A stretch of DNA of 64,000 nucleotides, taken from positions 196,520,134 through 196,584,133 of the forward strand of contig CM068373.1 in NCBI GenBank assembly GCA_034769895.1, in the 5' to 3' direction. Of this stretch, positions 23,866-34,139 are shown in pieces. A program made the position numbers and the translations under genes. The DNA comes from Magicicada septendecula. Taxonomy: Eukaryota; Arthropoda; Insecta; Hemiptera; Cicadidae. How positions within the stretch are numbered: position 1 is the first letter of the stretch; every line of letters starts with the position of its first letter. A model generated the notes under the pieces. The model was not told where the DNA came from and did no database searches. It saw only the letters and a list, made by a program, of their open reading frames with translations.

Positions 23866-26099
23866 ATCGTTCTTAGCTATACTAACTAAAACGGTAAAAC
23901 CAACCTTTATTACTTGCAGAACAGGCATACTTTTAACAAGAAACACATTTACTGAGAATAATTTGCAACACTTTCTTACTGCACGTTTTCTAAAACGTTA
24001 TACATACTATGAACACAACCACTATTCAACCGCTACACGTTTCCTAAGGATAAAACTGCAGGGGCTACGCCTTCAAATCAGTTGCAAATTGTTAAATAAA
24101 CATCGCCAAAACTACAAATTATGCTTAAAGGACCACTCTTTCTACAAAATACAGAATATCACAATGCGAAAACATGAAAGGCTCAATATTTGACAAGTTA
24201 ATCGTTAAACGTATTGAACTTCTAAAATTGAAAATTACATAAGTTGTTCTCATCCCCACAGACGACTCTCATCTCAAAACTTAATTGACGTTCACCCTGT
24301 GAATGAATTCACTCAGTAGAAATTATAAAGCTGAACTAATCCACAAAAAAGACACTTTTCGGAGGTGCACGTGACGTGATTTGGTCGATTTCTACAAGCG
24401 AAATGATCACACACACATGTTTAGAAGCGAAACAACTTGAATTTTGTATGTCTATGGAAAACAGTTAAAGGAATCTTTTATAAAAAGAAATAAAATTGTG
24501 TTAAATAAAATAAAAGTAACAACAGCGAGTTGTGTATGTGTTCGACTTACCGAATCCGGCCGTTGTTCGTGAATCTCCCGTAGAAGTGATAAGAAGCCGA
24601 GAATGTAGGGTAACAACACGTGCGCTAATAAGTGAAGTAAGAAAGTAAAGCATTGTGTAATAAAAAACAATATGTAAAAATACACACCGCAATCACGACT
24701 GTACTCTCCGAAGGAATCACACGTACTGAATGCATACGGGCTTATGCTGCACTACAAATACATTGCAAACCTTCAGACGTTTGGTGATGTTCGAAAAGAC
24801 ACATGGCTATCATCTCGTGGGAATGAGAACAAATAATATAAACAATTGTGTAACAGTACGGTGTAATTGACCCCCCTGGCAGAGCGAGCATGAATGTAGA
24901 ACGCAAACAGAGTACTCTTTGTTCTCAACCGGAACAGGCGAACGCAGAAGGACCTTCTTTTCTCGCTCTTACTCTCTCTCTCTCTCTCTCTCTTTTTCTC
25001 TTTATCTACACAAAATTCTTGGCCACTTATCTGGCTGTCTCTTTTTCTTCATTACTACGCGTCTAAGCATGCTATTATTATTATTTGTACTAATATCTAT
25101 CATTAATGCTGTTTGTGTATACGCGTTTTCAACGGTGTATTCGTGAAATGCAGTGGCATTCCTACGCTTCAAATATCACCATGTTTTATCTTTTCTTTGT
25201 ACCATTTGTTATTCTATTTACTGTCTCAGAATTGCACCCACGTTAAACAGTTAATTGTCGTGTACAATAGGTCTCTCTCTCCACACCTTACCTTCCCTCC
25301 TTCTCCTCTCCTCCTCCTTTTTCTTTTTCTTCTTCTCCCTGTTCGGTTACTGTTACGTTTTGTTGGTACTGACTTGTGTTCTTCGAGTTGATTGTAGTAG
25401 TTATAGGGTCGGATGTTGTCTGCGATGTTACTTTTCGCAGAAATTCAACGCCGAATTTAAGGCAGATAAGTAATTATTAAATGACACTGCGAAGTGAACG
25501 TCGCAAGATTTATTAACGTTTCTAGACAGACTGACAGCAGTCTGCTGTGATGAAAGTTAGTCTCTATACAGCAGTTTTAAAGATTTTTTTTTTGAACGAG
25601 GGAAGGTGGGCAAATTTGCTCACGACAAAAATCGGGAAGGGTCCCCACTTCCGGGGTGTGTGGGTTTAAGTATTATACCGACCCACTAAAAGCCACCTCC
25701 CTTTCCTCTTCTAGAACGCTAATTGTTTAACACACTACTTCGGGCTAGCCCTATTGTTCTTCAGCCCTAGGACTCACATCTGACTTCTTAACCTTTCCTC
25801 CAACTTGATTTAGTCTAGTCCTAAGTCCTTGGTCGTGAGAGGGGGACAAATAACGTGCATACAAGCAACACTTCTAACAATTGAATTCACCATACTGTTT
25901 TCACGATGATATGATGCAGCAGGTGTAACAAGAATTTCCTGTAACCAGTCGGGTATTGTGAAATACACTGACAAAATTATTGTAGCGAATCTTATAACTA
26001 GATGCATACGTATCGTTGTGTCAATTACTTAAAATTAAAACAACGTTATATCGAGGTGAGACGAGCGGGCTCGGGCTCGGGCTATCATCTGTGTTCGGA
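23866..26099. other. Left-arm DNA without a supported gene
   Basis: Mirrors 30.9-32.98 kb. It contains a (TC)n tract near 24975-24995 and about 160 bp (around 24890-25068) missing from the right arm. A block holding CTTCGGGCTAGCCCTATTG (about 25560-25850) is also in the right arm. The inverse of GTAAGT near 24545 marks a possible splice donor on the minus strand (right-arm twin at 32295). Open frames here are not convincing. Confidence 0.5.
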
Positions 26100-26519
26100 T
26101 CAACGTTTCCTGACGAGTTTACGCAGACTCCTGATGTCGTATCTGAAGATCGAAAACGGAGCGCGTTGTCGTCGATTACTACGTCCAACTCGTAAATATC
26201 CGTAAGGCGCGAATCCATTCTTTGCGACGTAAAGAACTTTGGGTAGAACGTAGACGTAACCTCGTTCCGTGTGTAACGCTCGCGTGGCTTCGTTGATTAA
26301 TGCTCTGCTGTACTCTTTCGGTACGGACAAGACGTACCTTTTGTGATCATCGGGACACTCCGCCGTCGTTGTGTCGTCGAATATCGACGCGAACTCACCC
26401 GACTCGTGTTCGGACGTATCGGTTATAAAATATTCCACTTGATACAGCTTCCCGGTTTCCAAGTCGTCGGCGTTGATGTGCTCGAACGCCATCAACAGTT
26501 TCATTAAGCGAGATTCCAT
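26100..26519 (-). CDS. Small arm protein, 139 aa (left copy)
   Basis: Intact ORF nearly identical to 30480-30899 in the other arm (two residue differences). It reads as a soluble alpha/beta protein: ADDLETGKLYQVEYFI near the start, RYVLSVPKEYSRALINEA in the middle, VYVLPKVLYVAKNGFAPYGYL later, and a basic tail. The scheme (entry strand, PK(E/R)Y motif, basic end) recalls the small OB-like protein encoded next to it, so it may be a diverged nucleic-acid-binding relative; that is inference. It lies downstream of the repeated promoter, and its own upstream region has an initiator-like CTCAGTG..GTCGACCGT. No database family is recognised. Confidence 0.65.
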   Translation of the reverse strand: MESRLMKLLMAFEHINADDLETGKLYQVEYFITDTSEHESGEFASIFDDTTTAECPDDHKRYVLSVPKEYSRALINEATRALHTERGYVYVLPKVLYVAKNGFAPYGYLRVGRSNRRQRAPFSIFRYDIRSLRKLVRKR

Positions 26520-26721
26520 AGCTGTTAAAAGCGTGCGTCCGTTACCGGTGACGGTCGACGAAACACTGAGCTCTGTCTACACCGCTTATCCGATAGTAAT
26601 GGATGGGGGGTAAAGGAACTAGGAGGGGAAAATAACGCTCATAATGTTTTTTTTAATATGTGTATTATCAAAGAAAGACACACATTAAGAAAAGGTTACA
26701 AACATACAGACAAACAATGTT

Positions 26722-27030
26722 TTACAATCTTGAAATAGTAATGTCCGCTACACGATCCATTTGTCCGTTGTACTGTAGGTAGAGCGTGTCCGGTTGTACC
26801 CCTTGCAGTTCCTCGTCCGTAGACAGTTTCGCGTATCTCTTCGGCAGGTAGACTTTCAGTAATCCCGTGCCGTCCTTTCCCTTCGTTATAACGGCCACCA
26901 GAGAAGGTCCCTACCGCGTCGTCTCGTTCCGCAACGAACGAATCGGATACTTCGTACCCGTTTGTAGGTCGTGACATCGTACGTATTCGTAAACGGTGAA
27001 GCTCCCAAATTTCTGTATAAACGAATCCAT
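26722..27030 (-). pseudogene. OB-like small protein gene with premature TAG (left copy)
   Basis: A 103-codon frame homologous to the intact protein at 62787-63071; shared blocks are YEY.RC..L, KYPI..L and VYLPKRYA. Codon 40 is TAG (complement of 26911-26913), where the intact relative has tyrosine. The same stop is in the right-arm copy at 30085-30087. The start ATG lies about 65 nt downstream of the initiator of the repeated promoter. The fold (short strands, conserved G and VYLPK) suggests an OB-like single-strand-binding protein, but this is inference. Confidence 0.75.
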
Positions 27031-27069
27031 TTTGCTTGTTTGCTCAGTAAGTCTGCTGGTGGCGATGCG

Positions 27070-27127
27070 TTGCTTGCAACTGTCGACACAAACTGAGCGG
27101 TATAGCGAACGAGCTCCCGTTTATATA
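27070..27127 (-). promoter_or_regulatory. Inner-left copy of repeated core promoter
   Basis: Minus strand: TATATAAA (27120-27127), initiator TCAGTT (27091-27096) 33 nt downstream, then GTCGACA and hairpin GTTGC-AA-GCAAC. It drives outward into the OB-like gene at 27030. Confidence 0.82.
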
Positions 27128-27362
27128 GACGGGCGATCCCCCCACCCCCTCCCTGTTCTACTGTTGCGTGTAACTATTGGACAACATCCTGTCAACACGT
27201 ATTGCACCATACTGTTTCACAATGATATGACGCAACATTTTTTAACAATAATGTGAAATAGATATGATGCAATGTTTTTAACAATATTGGGATACAAAAT
27301 TGATGAATAAATAATTTTATAAAAACGCTCTGACATTCGCACGAATGACATTCACACATTTC

Positions 27363-28432
27363 CCAAACGAAAACAAGTGGGAACCGAACGCAATCAGGTG
27401 GGGACCAAACGTATACAGCTGAGAACCAAACGTAAACAGATGGGCAGCAACCGTGACCAGCTGTGCACCAAACGTGAACAGGTGGGTACGAAACGTGTAC
27501 AGGTGGGCAACACAGGTGAACAGGTGCGGGCTAAACGCAAACCGTTGCGGACCAAACGTATACAGATGGAAACCAAACGTAAAGAGGTAGGAACCGAATG
27601 TAAACTGTTGGGCAGCAACCGTGACCAGGTGTCCACGAAACGTAAACAGGTGGGCACCAAAGGTGAACAGGTGCGGACCAAACGAAAACAGTTGCTGACC
27701 AAACGTAAACAGGTGGGCACCAAACGTAAACAGGTAGGAACCGAACGCAAACAGGTGCGGACCAAACGTATACAGATGGGAACCAAACGTAAACAGTTGG
27801 GCACCAACTGTGACCAGGTGTACACCAAACATGAACAGGTGGACACGAAACGTGAACAGGTGTGAAACAAACGTGAACATGTGCGCACGAAACGTAAACA
27901 GGTGGGCAACAAACGTGAACAGGTGCGGATCAAACGTAAACAGTTGCGGAGCAAACGGAAACAGGTGGGAACAAACGAAAAAAGGTGGGAACCGAACGTA
28001 TACTAATGGAAACCAAACGTAAACAGGCGGGAACCAAAGGTAAACAGTTGGGCAGCAACGGTGACCAGGTGTGCACGGAACGTGAACAGGTGGGCACGAA
28101 ACGTGAACAGGTGGGCAACAAACGTGAACAGGTGCGCACGAAAAGTAAACAGGTGGGCAACAAACATGAACAGGTGCGAACCAAACGCAAACAGTTGCGG
28201 ACCAAACGTAAACAGGTGGGAACCGAACGCAAACAGGTGCGGACCAAACGTATACATATGGGAACCAAACGTAAACAGGTGGGAACCAAACGCAAATAGT
28301 TGGGCACCTACCGTGACCAGGTGGGCACCAAACGTGAACAGGTGGGAAACAAACGTGAATAGGTGCGCACGAAACGTAAACAGGTGGGCAACAAACGTGA
28401 ACAGATGCGGACCAAACGTAAACAGGTGTTCA
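27363..28432. repeat. 21-bp minisatellite, about 50 copies, with higher-order order
   Basis: Continuous 21-bp units of the type CCAAACGTAAACAGGTGGGCA fill the palindrome centre. Variant units such as ACCAAACGTATACA recur near 27405, 27557, 27760, 27990 and 28242, usually followed shortly by a GTGACCAG unit, showing higher-order blocks of about 150-250 bp. As 21 is divisible by 3, nearly all frames are open and give heptapeptide repeats; none is taken as a gene. The array abuts the capsid relic. Confidence 0.95.
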
Positions 28433-28504
28433 GGTTTGGTAGCAGTAGTGTTCAGTCTTGTTTTCAAAAATCGTACTAACATAGGACTCAATCCAACGTA
28501 CTTC

Positions 28505-28719
28505 TATCGCCCGACGGGTTCAGAGATAAAGCACCGCTATTCGTCTTCGTTTGTTGCAGACAGGACGAGTCGCTCAAGTCTTCACCGGTTGACGTTAGAG
28601 TGGAATTCGAGTCCTCGGAACAATTTTTCTCAGCGGAAACCACGGCCTCCTGCATGATACTTCACGATTCGTTCAACGTTTACACTCCGCTGTCCAACAC
28701 TGTGCACAGACGCACTTGA
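28505..28719 (+). pseudogene. Relic of Polinton major capsid gene, C-terminus
   Basis: The plus-strand frame ending in TGA at 28717-28719 aligns with the last 70 or so residues of the intact protein at 50868-52106: KAPLF, CRQDE.LKSS, VDVR.EFESS, CMILHDS and YTPLSNTVHRR are shared. Upstream, similarity breaks (a short deletion or frameshift near the DG..F region) and is then lost in the 21-bp array, which has replaced the rest of the gene. It proves that the palindrome centre comes from a Polinton/adintovirus-like genome. Confidence 0.88.
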
Positions 28720-28729
28720 TTTCGCCCCC

Positions 28730-28840
28730 TCCACCCCACTACTACTACCATCACCACCCGGGGTAGTTGTCTCCCCCACCACCACCACCACCACCACTCA
28801 GGGTAGTTGTCTCCCCCACCACCACCACCACCAATAGTAA
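28730..28840. repeat. CACCAC-rich duplicated tract
   Basis: Two copies of GGGTAGTTGTCTCCCCCACC followed by (CAC)n, directly after the capsid relic. Confidence 0.85.
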
Positions 28841-28849
28841 GTCGAGATT

Positions 28850-28890
28850 TATATACACATTACCGAGTGTTGCATCATCAGGTGTCAGTT
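28850..28890 (+). promoter_or_regulatory. Probable promoter of the BIR-RING gene
   Basis: TATATAC at 28850, with initiator-like TCATCA (28875) and TCAGTT (28885) at suitable distances, about 80-90 nt before the ATG at 28968. Confidence 0.5.
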
Positions 28891-28967
28891 GAGAGACTGC
28901 AGTTGACTGGGAACGCTGTTGTTGTTGTTACTGTGAACGTTGTAAGTGTGTGTTATTACCCAACAAC

Positions 28968-29780
28968 ATGGCTTCATCGAACGTAGAATTCGAAAACCAG
29001 CGGCAGCAACAGCAGCAGCAGCAGCAATCGCAACCGATACACCGACCGGAACATGTCTTTCACGTACGCGGAATTCACGATGCGTCGAACAGTGTCAGGT
29101 TCGCAAACAGTCTCGTTGCATTGTGTCGGTTCGAGAGCGTCGTCTGCGAGTGTATGGCATCCACGACCGCTCACGCCTTCCCGCGGTTCGACACGTACGA
29201 GAAAAGAGTGAAAAGGTTCTTTGAAAAAGAGTGGCCGATCGCGATGCGCGTACGAGCCTAAACGCTGGCCGAAGCGGGTTTGTTTTACACGGGACGCAGC
29301 GATCGCATCGTTTGTTTTGTTTGCGGTGGAGGCCTACACATGTGGGAAGCCAACGACGATGCGTGGACGCAACACGGTCGCCATCTGCCGGAATGCCATT
29401 ACCTTTTGTTGAAGAAGGGAAAAGATTTCGTCGATTCCGTAAGAAACGCGGTGAGTCATAAACGCAAGCGTGAAGAAGAAGAAGTTGAAGAAGAAAAACG
29501 TATGGAGACGTCTCAGAAACAAGACGACGAACAACAAATATGGTGTAAGGTCTGTTACGTGGAATCCATCGAAGTAGTGCTTCTACGTGATTTCGTCGCC
29601 TGTACGTTGTGTACAGTACGCGTGCGAAGGGCCCGTTATGTAGGATCAAGATTCGTGCGTATGTCAGAGCGTTTTTATAAAATTATTTATTCATCAATTT
29701 TGTATCCCAATATTGTTAAAAACATTGCATCATATCTATTTCACATTATTGTTAAAAAATGTTGCGTCATATCATTGTGA
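28968..29780 (+). pseudogene. BIR-RING (inhibitor-of-apoptosis-like) gene, interrupted
   Basis: One frame runs from ATG 28968 to 29780 with a single in-frame TAA at 29259-29261. Before the stop come a polyglutamine tract (about residues 15-25) and the first part of a BIR-like region. After it come the zinc-binding half of a BIR (CFVCGGGLHMW, then H and C at the expected spacing), an acidic KRKREEEEVEEEKR linker, and a C-terminal CKVC..VACTLC that looks like a RING domain missing its central His region and last Cys pair. IAP proteins block caspases or ubiquitinate targets; viruses use them to delay host cell death. Stop and damaged RING indicate decay. The C-terminus runs into the right palindrome arm. 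Confidence 0.82.
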
Positions 29781-29869
29781 AACAGTATGGTGCAATACGT
29801 GTTGACAGGATGTTGTCCAATAGTTACACGCAACAGTAGAACAGGGAGGGGGTGGGGGGATCGCCCGTC

Positions 29870-29930
29870 TATATAAACGGGAGCTCGTTCGCTATACCGC
29901 TCAGTCTTGTGTCGACAGTTGCAAGCAACG
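29870..29930 (+). promoter_or_regulatory. Inner-right copy of repeated core promoter
   Basis: TATATAAA (29870-29877), TCAGTC initiator (29901-29906, A at 29903, 33 nt downstream), GTCGACA, then hairpin GTTGC-AA-GCAAC (29918-29929). The ATG of the OB-like gene follows at 29968. Confidence 0.85.
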
Positions 29931-29967
29931 CATCGCCACCAGCAGACTTACTGAGCAAGCAAGCAAA

Positions 29968-30276
29968 ATGGATTCGTTTATACAGAAATTTGGGAGCTTC
30001 ACCGTTTACGAATACGTACGATGTCATGACCTACAAACGGGTACGAAGTATCCGATTCGTTCGTTGCGGAACGAGACGACGCGGTAGGGACCTTCTCTGG
30101 TGGCCGTTATAACGAAGGGAAAGGACGGCACGGGATTACTGAAAGTCTACCTGCCGAAGAGATACGCGAAACTGTCTACGGACGAGGAACTGCAAGGGGT
30201 ACAACCGGACACGCTCTACCTACAGTACAACGGACAAATAGATCGTGTAGCGGACATTACTATTTCAAGATTGTAA
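29968..30276 (+). pseudogene. OB-like small protein gene with premature TAG (right copy)
   Basis: Twin of 26722-27030, also 103 codons with TAG at codon 40 (30085-30087). The flanking residues align without gaps to the intact 94-residue protein at 62787-63071, so a single base change explains the stop. It is the first gene after the inner-right promoter. Readthrough cannot be excluded because the frame stays open and conserved after the stop. Confidence 0.78.
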
Positions 30277-30479
30277 AACATTGTTTGTCTGTATGTTTGT
30301 AACACTTTTCTTAATATGTGTCTTTCTTTGATAATACACGTATTAAAAAAAACATTATGAGCGTTATTTTCCCCTCCTAGTTCCTTTACCCCCCATCCAT
30401 TACTATCGGATAAGCGGTGTAGACAGAGCTCAGTGTTTCGTCGACCGTCACCGGTAACGGACGCACGCTTTTAACAGCT

Positions 30480-30899
30480 ATGGAATCTCGCTTAATGAAA
30501 CTGTTGATGGCGTTCGAGCACATCAACGCCGACGACTTGGAAACCGGGAAGCTGTATCAAGTGGAATATTTTATAACCGATATGTCCGAACACGAGTCGG
30601 GTGAGTTCGCGTCGATATTCGACGATACAACGACGGCGGAGTGTCCCGACGATCACAAAAGGTACGTCTTGTCCGTACCGAAAGAGTACAGCAGAGCATT
30701 AATCAACGAAGCCACGCGGGCGTTACACACGGAACGAGGTTACGTCTACGTTCTACCCAAAGTTCTTTACGTCGCGAAGAATGGATTCGCGCCTTACGGA
30801 TATTTACGAGTTGGACGTAGTAATCGACGACAACGCGCTCCGTTTTCGATCTTCAGATACGACATCAGGCGTTTGCGAAAACTCGTCAGGAAACGTTGA
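30480..30899 (+). CDS. Small arm protein, 139 aa (right copy)
   Basis: Intact twin of the minus-strand gene at 26100-26519, with two residue differences. Upstream at 30429-30455 is CTCAGTGTTTCGTCGACCGT followed by the near-dyad CACCGGTAAC, resembling the initiator plus GTCGACAGT leader of the repeated promoter but without a clear TATA box. A second frame overlaps the last third (30781-30978) and could be an alternative C-terminus after a frameshift. Function unknown; possibly a nucleic-acid-binding accessory protein. Confidence 0.65.
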   Translation: MESRLMKLLMAFEHINADDLETGKLYQVEYFITDMSEHESGEFASIFDDTTTAECPDDHKRYVLSVPKEYSRALINEATRALHTERGYVYVLPKVLYVAKNGFAPYGYLRVGRSNRRQRAPFSIFRYDIRRLRKLVRKR

Positions 30900-30978
30900 T
30901 CCGAACACAGATGATAGCCCGAGCCCGAGCCCGCTCGTCTCACCTCCTGGGTCGCTTGGAAGGGACGAGACGACATAA

Positions 30979-33100
30979 CGTTGTTTTAATTATACGTAAT
31001 TGACACAACGATACGTATGCATAATAGTTATAAGATTCACTACAATAATTTATGTCAGTGTATTTCACAATACCCGACTGGTTACAGGAAATTCTTGTTA
31101 CACCTGCTGCATCATATCACCGTGAAACAGTATGGTGCAATTCAATTGTTAGAAGTGTTGCTTGTATGCACGTTATTTGCCCACCTCTCACGACAAAGGA
31201 CTTAGAACTAGACTAAATCAAGTTGGAGGAAAGGTTAAGATGTCAGATGTGAGTCCTAGGGCTGAAGAACAATAGGGCTAGCCCGAAGTAATGTGTTAAA
31301 CATTTAGCGTTCTAGAAGAGGAAAAGGAGGTGGCTTTTAGTGGGTCGGTATAATACCTGAACCCACAGACTCCGGAAGTGGGGACCCTTCCCGATATTTG
31401 TCGTGAGCAACATGTGTCCACCTTCCCTCGTTCAAAAAAAAATCTTTAAAACTGCTGTATAGAGACTAACTTTCATCATATCAGGCTGCTGTCAGTGTGT
31501 CTAGAAACGTTAATAAATCTTGCGACGTTCACTTCGCGGTGTCATTTAATAATTACTTACCTGCTTTAAATTCGGCGTTAAATTTCTGCGAAAAGTGAAA
31601 TCGCAGACAACACCCGATCCTATAACTATTACAAACAATTCGAAGAACACAAGTCAGTACCAACAAAACGTAACAGTAACCGAACAGGGAGAAGAAGAAA
31701 AAGAAAAAGGAGGATGAGAGGAGAAGGAGGGAAGGTAAGGTGTGGAGAGAGAGACCTATTGTACACGACAATTAACTGTTTAACGTGGGTGCAATTCTGT
31801 GACAGTAAATACAATAACAAATGGTACAAAGAAAAGATAAAACATGGTGATATTTGAAGCGTAGGAATGCCACTGCATTTCACGAATACACCGTTGAAAA
31901 CGCGTATACACAAACAGCATTAATGATAGATATTAGTACAAATAATAATAATAGCATGCTTTCTGCCAGGGGGATCAATTACACCGTACTGTTACACAAT
32001 TGTTTATATTATTTGTTCTCATTCCCACGAGATGATAGCCATGTGTCTTTTCGAACATCAACAAACGTCTGAAGGTTTGCAATTTATTTGTAGTGCAGCA
32101 TAAGCCCGTATGCATTCATTACGTGTGATTCCTTCGGAGAGTACAGTCGTGATTGCGGTGTGTATTTTTACATATTGTTTTTTATTACACAATGCTTTAC
32201 TTTCTTACTTCACTTATTAGCACACGTGTTGTTACCCTACATTCTCGGCTTCTTATCACTTCTACGAGAGATTCACGAACAACGGCCGGATTCGGTAAGT
32301 CGAACACATACACAACTCGCTGTTGTTACTTTTATTTTATTTAACACAATTTTATTTCTTTTTTATAAAAGATTCCTTTAACTGTTTTCCACAGACATAC
32401 AAAATTCAAGTTGTTTCGCTTCTAAACATGTGTGTGTGATCATTTCGCTTGTAGAAATCGACCAAATCACGTCACGTGCACCTCCGAAAAGTGTCTTTTT
32501 TGTGGATTAGTTCAGCTTTATAATTTCTACTGAGTGAATTCATTCACAGGGTGAACGTCAATTAAGTTTTGAGATGAGAGTCGTCTGTGGGGATGAGAAC
32601 AACTTATTTAATTTTCAATTTTAGAAGTTCAATACGTTTAACGATTAACTTGTCAAATATTGAGCCTTTCATGTTTTCGCATTGTGATATTCTGTATTTT
32701 GTAGAAAGAGTGGTCCTTTAAGCATAATTTGTAGTTTTGGCGATGTTTATTTAACAATTTGCAACTGTATTTGAAGGCGTAGCCCCTGCAGTTTTATCCT
32801 TAGGAAACGTGTAGCGGTTGAATAGTGGTTGTGTTCATAGTATGTATAACATTTTAGAAAACGTGCAGTAAGAAAGTGTTGCAAATTATTCTCAGTAAAT
32901 GTGTTTCTTGTTAAAAGTATACCTGTTCTGCAAGTAATAAAGGTTGGTTTTACCGTTTTAGTTAGTATATCTAAGAACGATACAAATTCGATTACTACGA
33001 TTAAAGTAAGACATAATTTAAAGATTATGATTTTTGTGCAAGTACATAGACATCTCTTCAGTTTGTTATCTCGCCTATTCAGCGAGCTAATTGGGGTTGT
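30979..33100. other. Right-arm DNA without a supported gene
   Basis: Mirror of 23.5-26.1 kb. It contains a dyad motif copy near 31104-31143, the GGGCTAGCCC block near 31275, and GTAAGT at 32295-32300 after an open frame (possible splice donor). Open frames on both strands are poorly supported. Confidence 0.5.
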
Positions 33101-33102
33101 CC

Positions 33103-33104
<2 letters not shown>

Positions 33105-33149
<45 letters not shown>

Positions 33150-33211
33150 TGCTCTCGCATTCCTCTCTCCCTCTGACTCTCTCTCTTTCTCCCTCTGTCT
33201 GTCTGTTTCTC

Positions 33212-33244
<33 letters not shown>

Positions 33245-33245
33245 G
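33105..33245. repeat. (CA)n followed by (TC)n microsatellites
   Basis: A (CA)n run (about 33105-33147) is followed by CT-rich repeats to 33245. This is the point where the right palindrome arm is interrupted; a similar short (CA)n occurs at about 46494-46505, where the arm resumes. Confidence 0.9.
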
Positions 33246-33570
33246 GACATACACAATGTTTATATCTGAATTCGATCGCCAGAGGTTTATATATAACTTT
33301 TCCAAGGTGTGAACATTATAAATTTTTCCCAGCTTCTGGTCTACGTTAATAATAAATATCGCACAAAGCAGAAGGAGACATACTGCTCAAGGGACATATT
33401 TTAGAATCATAATAATGTGTAATTTCAGGTTTTTTAAAATAATATAAGAATATGTCTGTGATGGTTTATATTACGTTACAAAGAGTTTCTAATGTGAACA
33501 ACCTCGTGGCATGACATTAAATGAAGAAATGATTTACCTTATTGAAACCGTCCAGTGACTTCAAGTTGTA

Positions 33571-33622
33571 TATTTATGACGCGTTTCGAGTCATATGACC
33601 CTTCATCAGATAGTTATCACTC
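33571..33622 (-). ncRNA. Hammerhead-like ribozyme motif in Penelope tail (minus)
   Basis: Minus-strand equivalent of the motif at 45328-45380: CTGATGA, a 5-bp stem with ATAT loop, GAAAC, a minimal stem III and GTC. Same match to the hammerhead core. Confidence 0.55.
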
Positions 33623-33699
33623 ACAAGGAGATCATCAAATATTAAAATTCACAAAAACACAAAACACACACATATGTACAATTGTAAAACCTATACAAG

Positions 33700-34082
33700 T
33701 GTGCCGGTGTTTGCATAACCCGGCGATCGAAGATATAAACAAATTTTTTTTCCAATAATAAATTCGATGACTTGTCAATGTCTGCTAGCGAGGCGATATT
33801 TCGCTGGCAGTGCCTCGACTATCACGCGATCTAGTGGCGAAGTTTAGGGTTCGTTACGCTGCCGCTGTACGAATCATTCACAGGCAGTCTTTCACCGAAT
33901 AAACAGCTGCTCCTCGCCTCGGACAGTTTACTGCTCATCTCTGATGGCAGGCTAAATTTTTGAGACTTCCCGGTAAGTGACTTACAGAATTGTATACAAT
34001 GATTTACTGTAGTAGTAAAGGAATATTTAAACTCAAATGTATTCAGCCAGATGCAAATGTTAGAATGCTCGTGGTTCGGACA

Positions 34083-34139
<57 letters not shown>

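Larger units (their letters stand above)
20900..27344. repeat. Left arm of giant imperfect palindrome
   Basis: Inverted with respect to 29648-33150 and 46490-47550. From outside inwards the arm has an outer promoter (21.1 kb), a 1.7-kb stretch absent from the right arm (about 21.57-23.27), text at 23.28-23.52 matching 46.49-46.70 kb inverted, then a long block (23.52-27.34) matching 29.65-33.15 kb inverted. The arm carries two small genes on the minus strand. Their 139-codon ORFs differ at only two residues between arms, so the arms are recent copies or are kept alike by gene conversion. Confidence 0.92.
29648..33150. repeat. Right arm of giant palindrome, inner part
   Basis: Inverted copy of 23.5-27.34 kb, carrying the same promoter, OB-like pseudogene and 139-aa gene, here on the plus strand. 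Differences from the left arm are the absence of the 195-bp insert and of about 160 bp near 31965. The arm is cut at a (CA)n run (about 33105-33147). Its outer continuation is found at 46490-47550. Confidence 0.93.

Noticed and set aside
23807..24193. 128-codon ORF in the left arm
   Set aside because: Its mirror in the right arm is open only in part and neither has a recognised motif; conservation is explained by arm duplication.
27363..28432. CRISPR-like array
   Set aside because: Contiguous 21-bp units with no constant repeat and variable spacer; eukaryotic minisatellite.
27317..28657. Many long ORFs with heptapeptide repeats on both strands
   Set aside because: All are readings of the 21-bp minisatellite; no start context or homology favours any of them.
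33087..33312. ORFs with HTHTHT and RERERE repeats
   Set aside because: Translations of (CA)n and (TC)n microsatellites.
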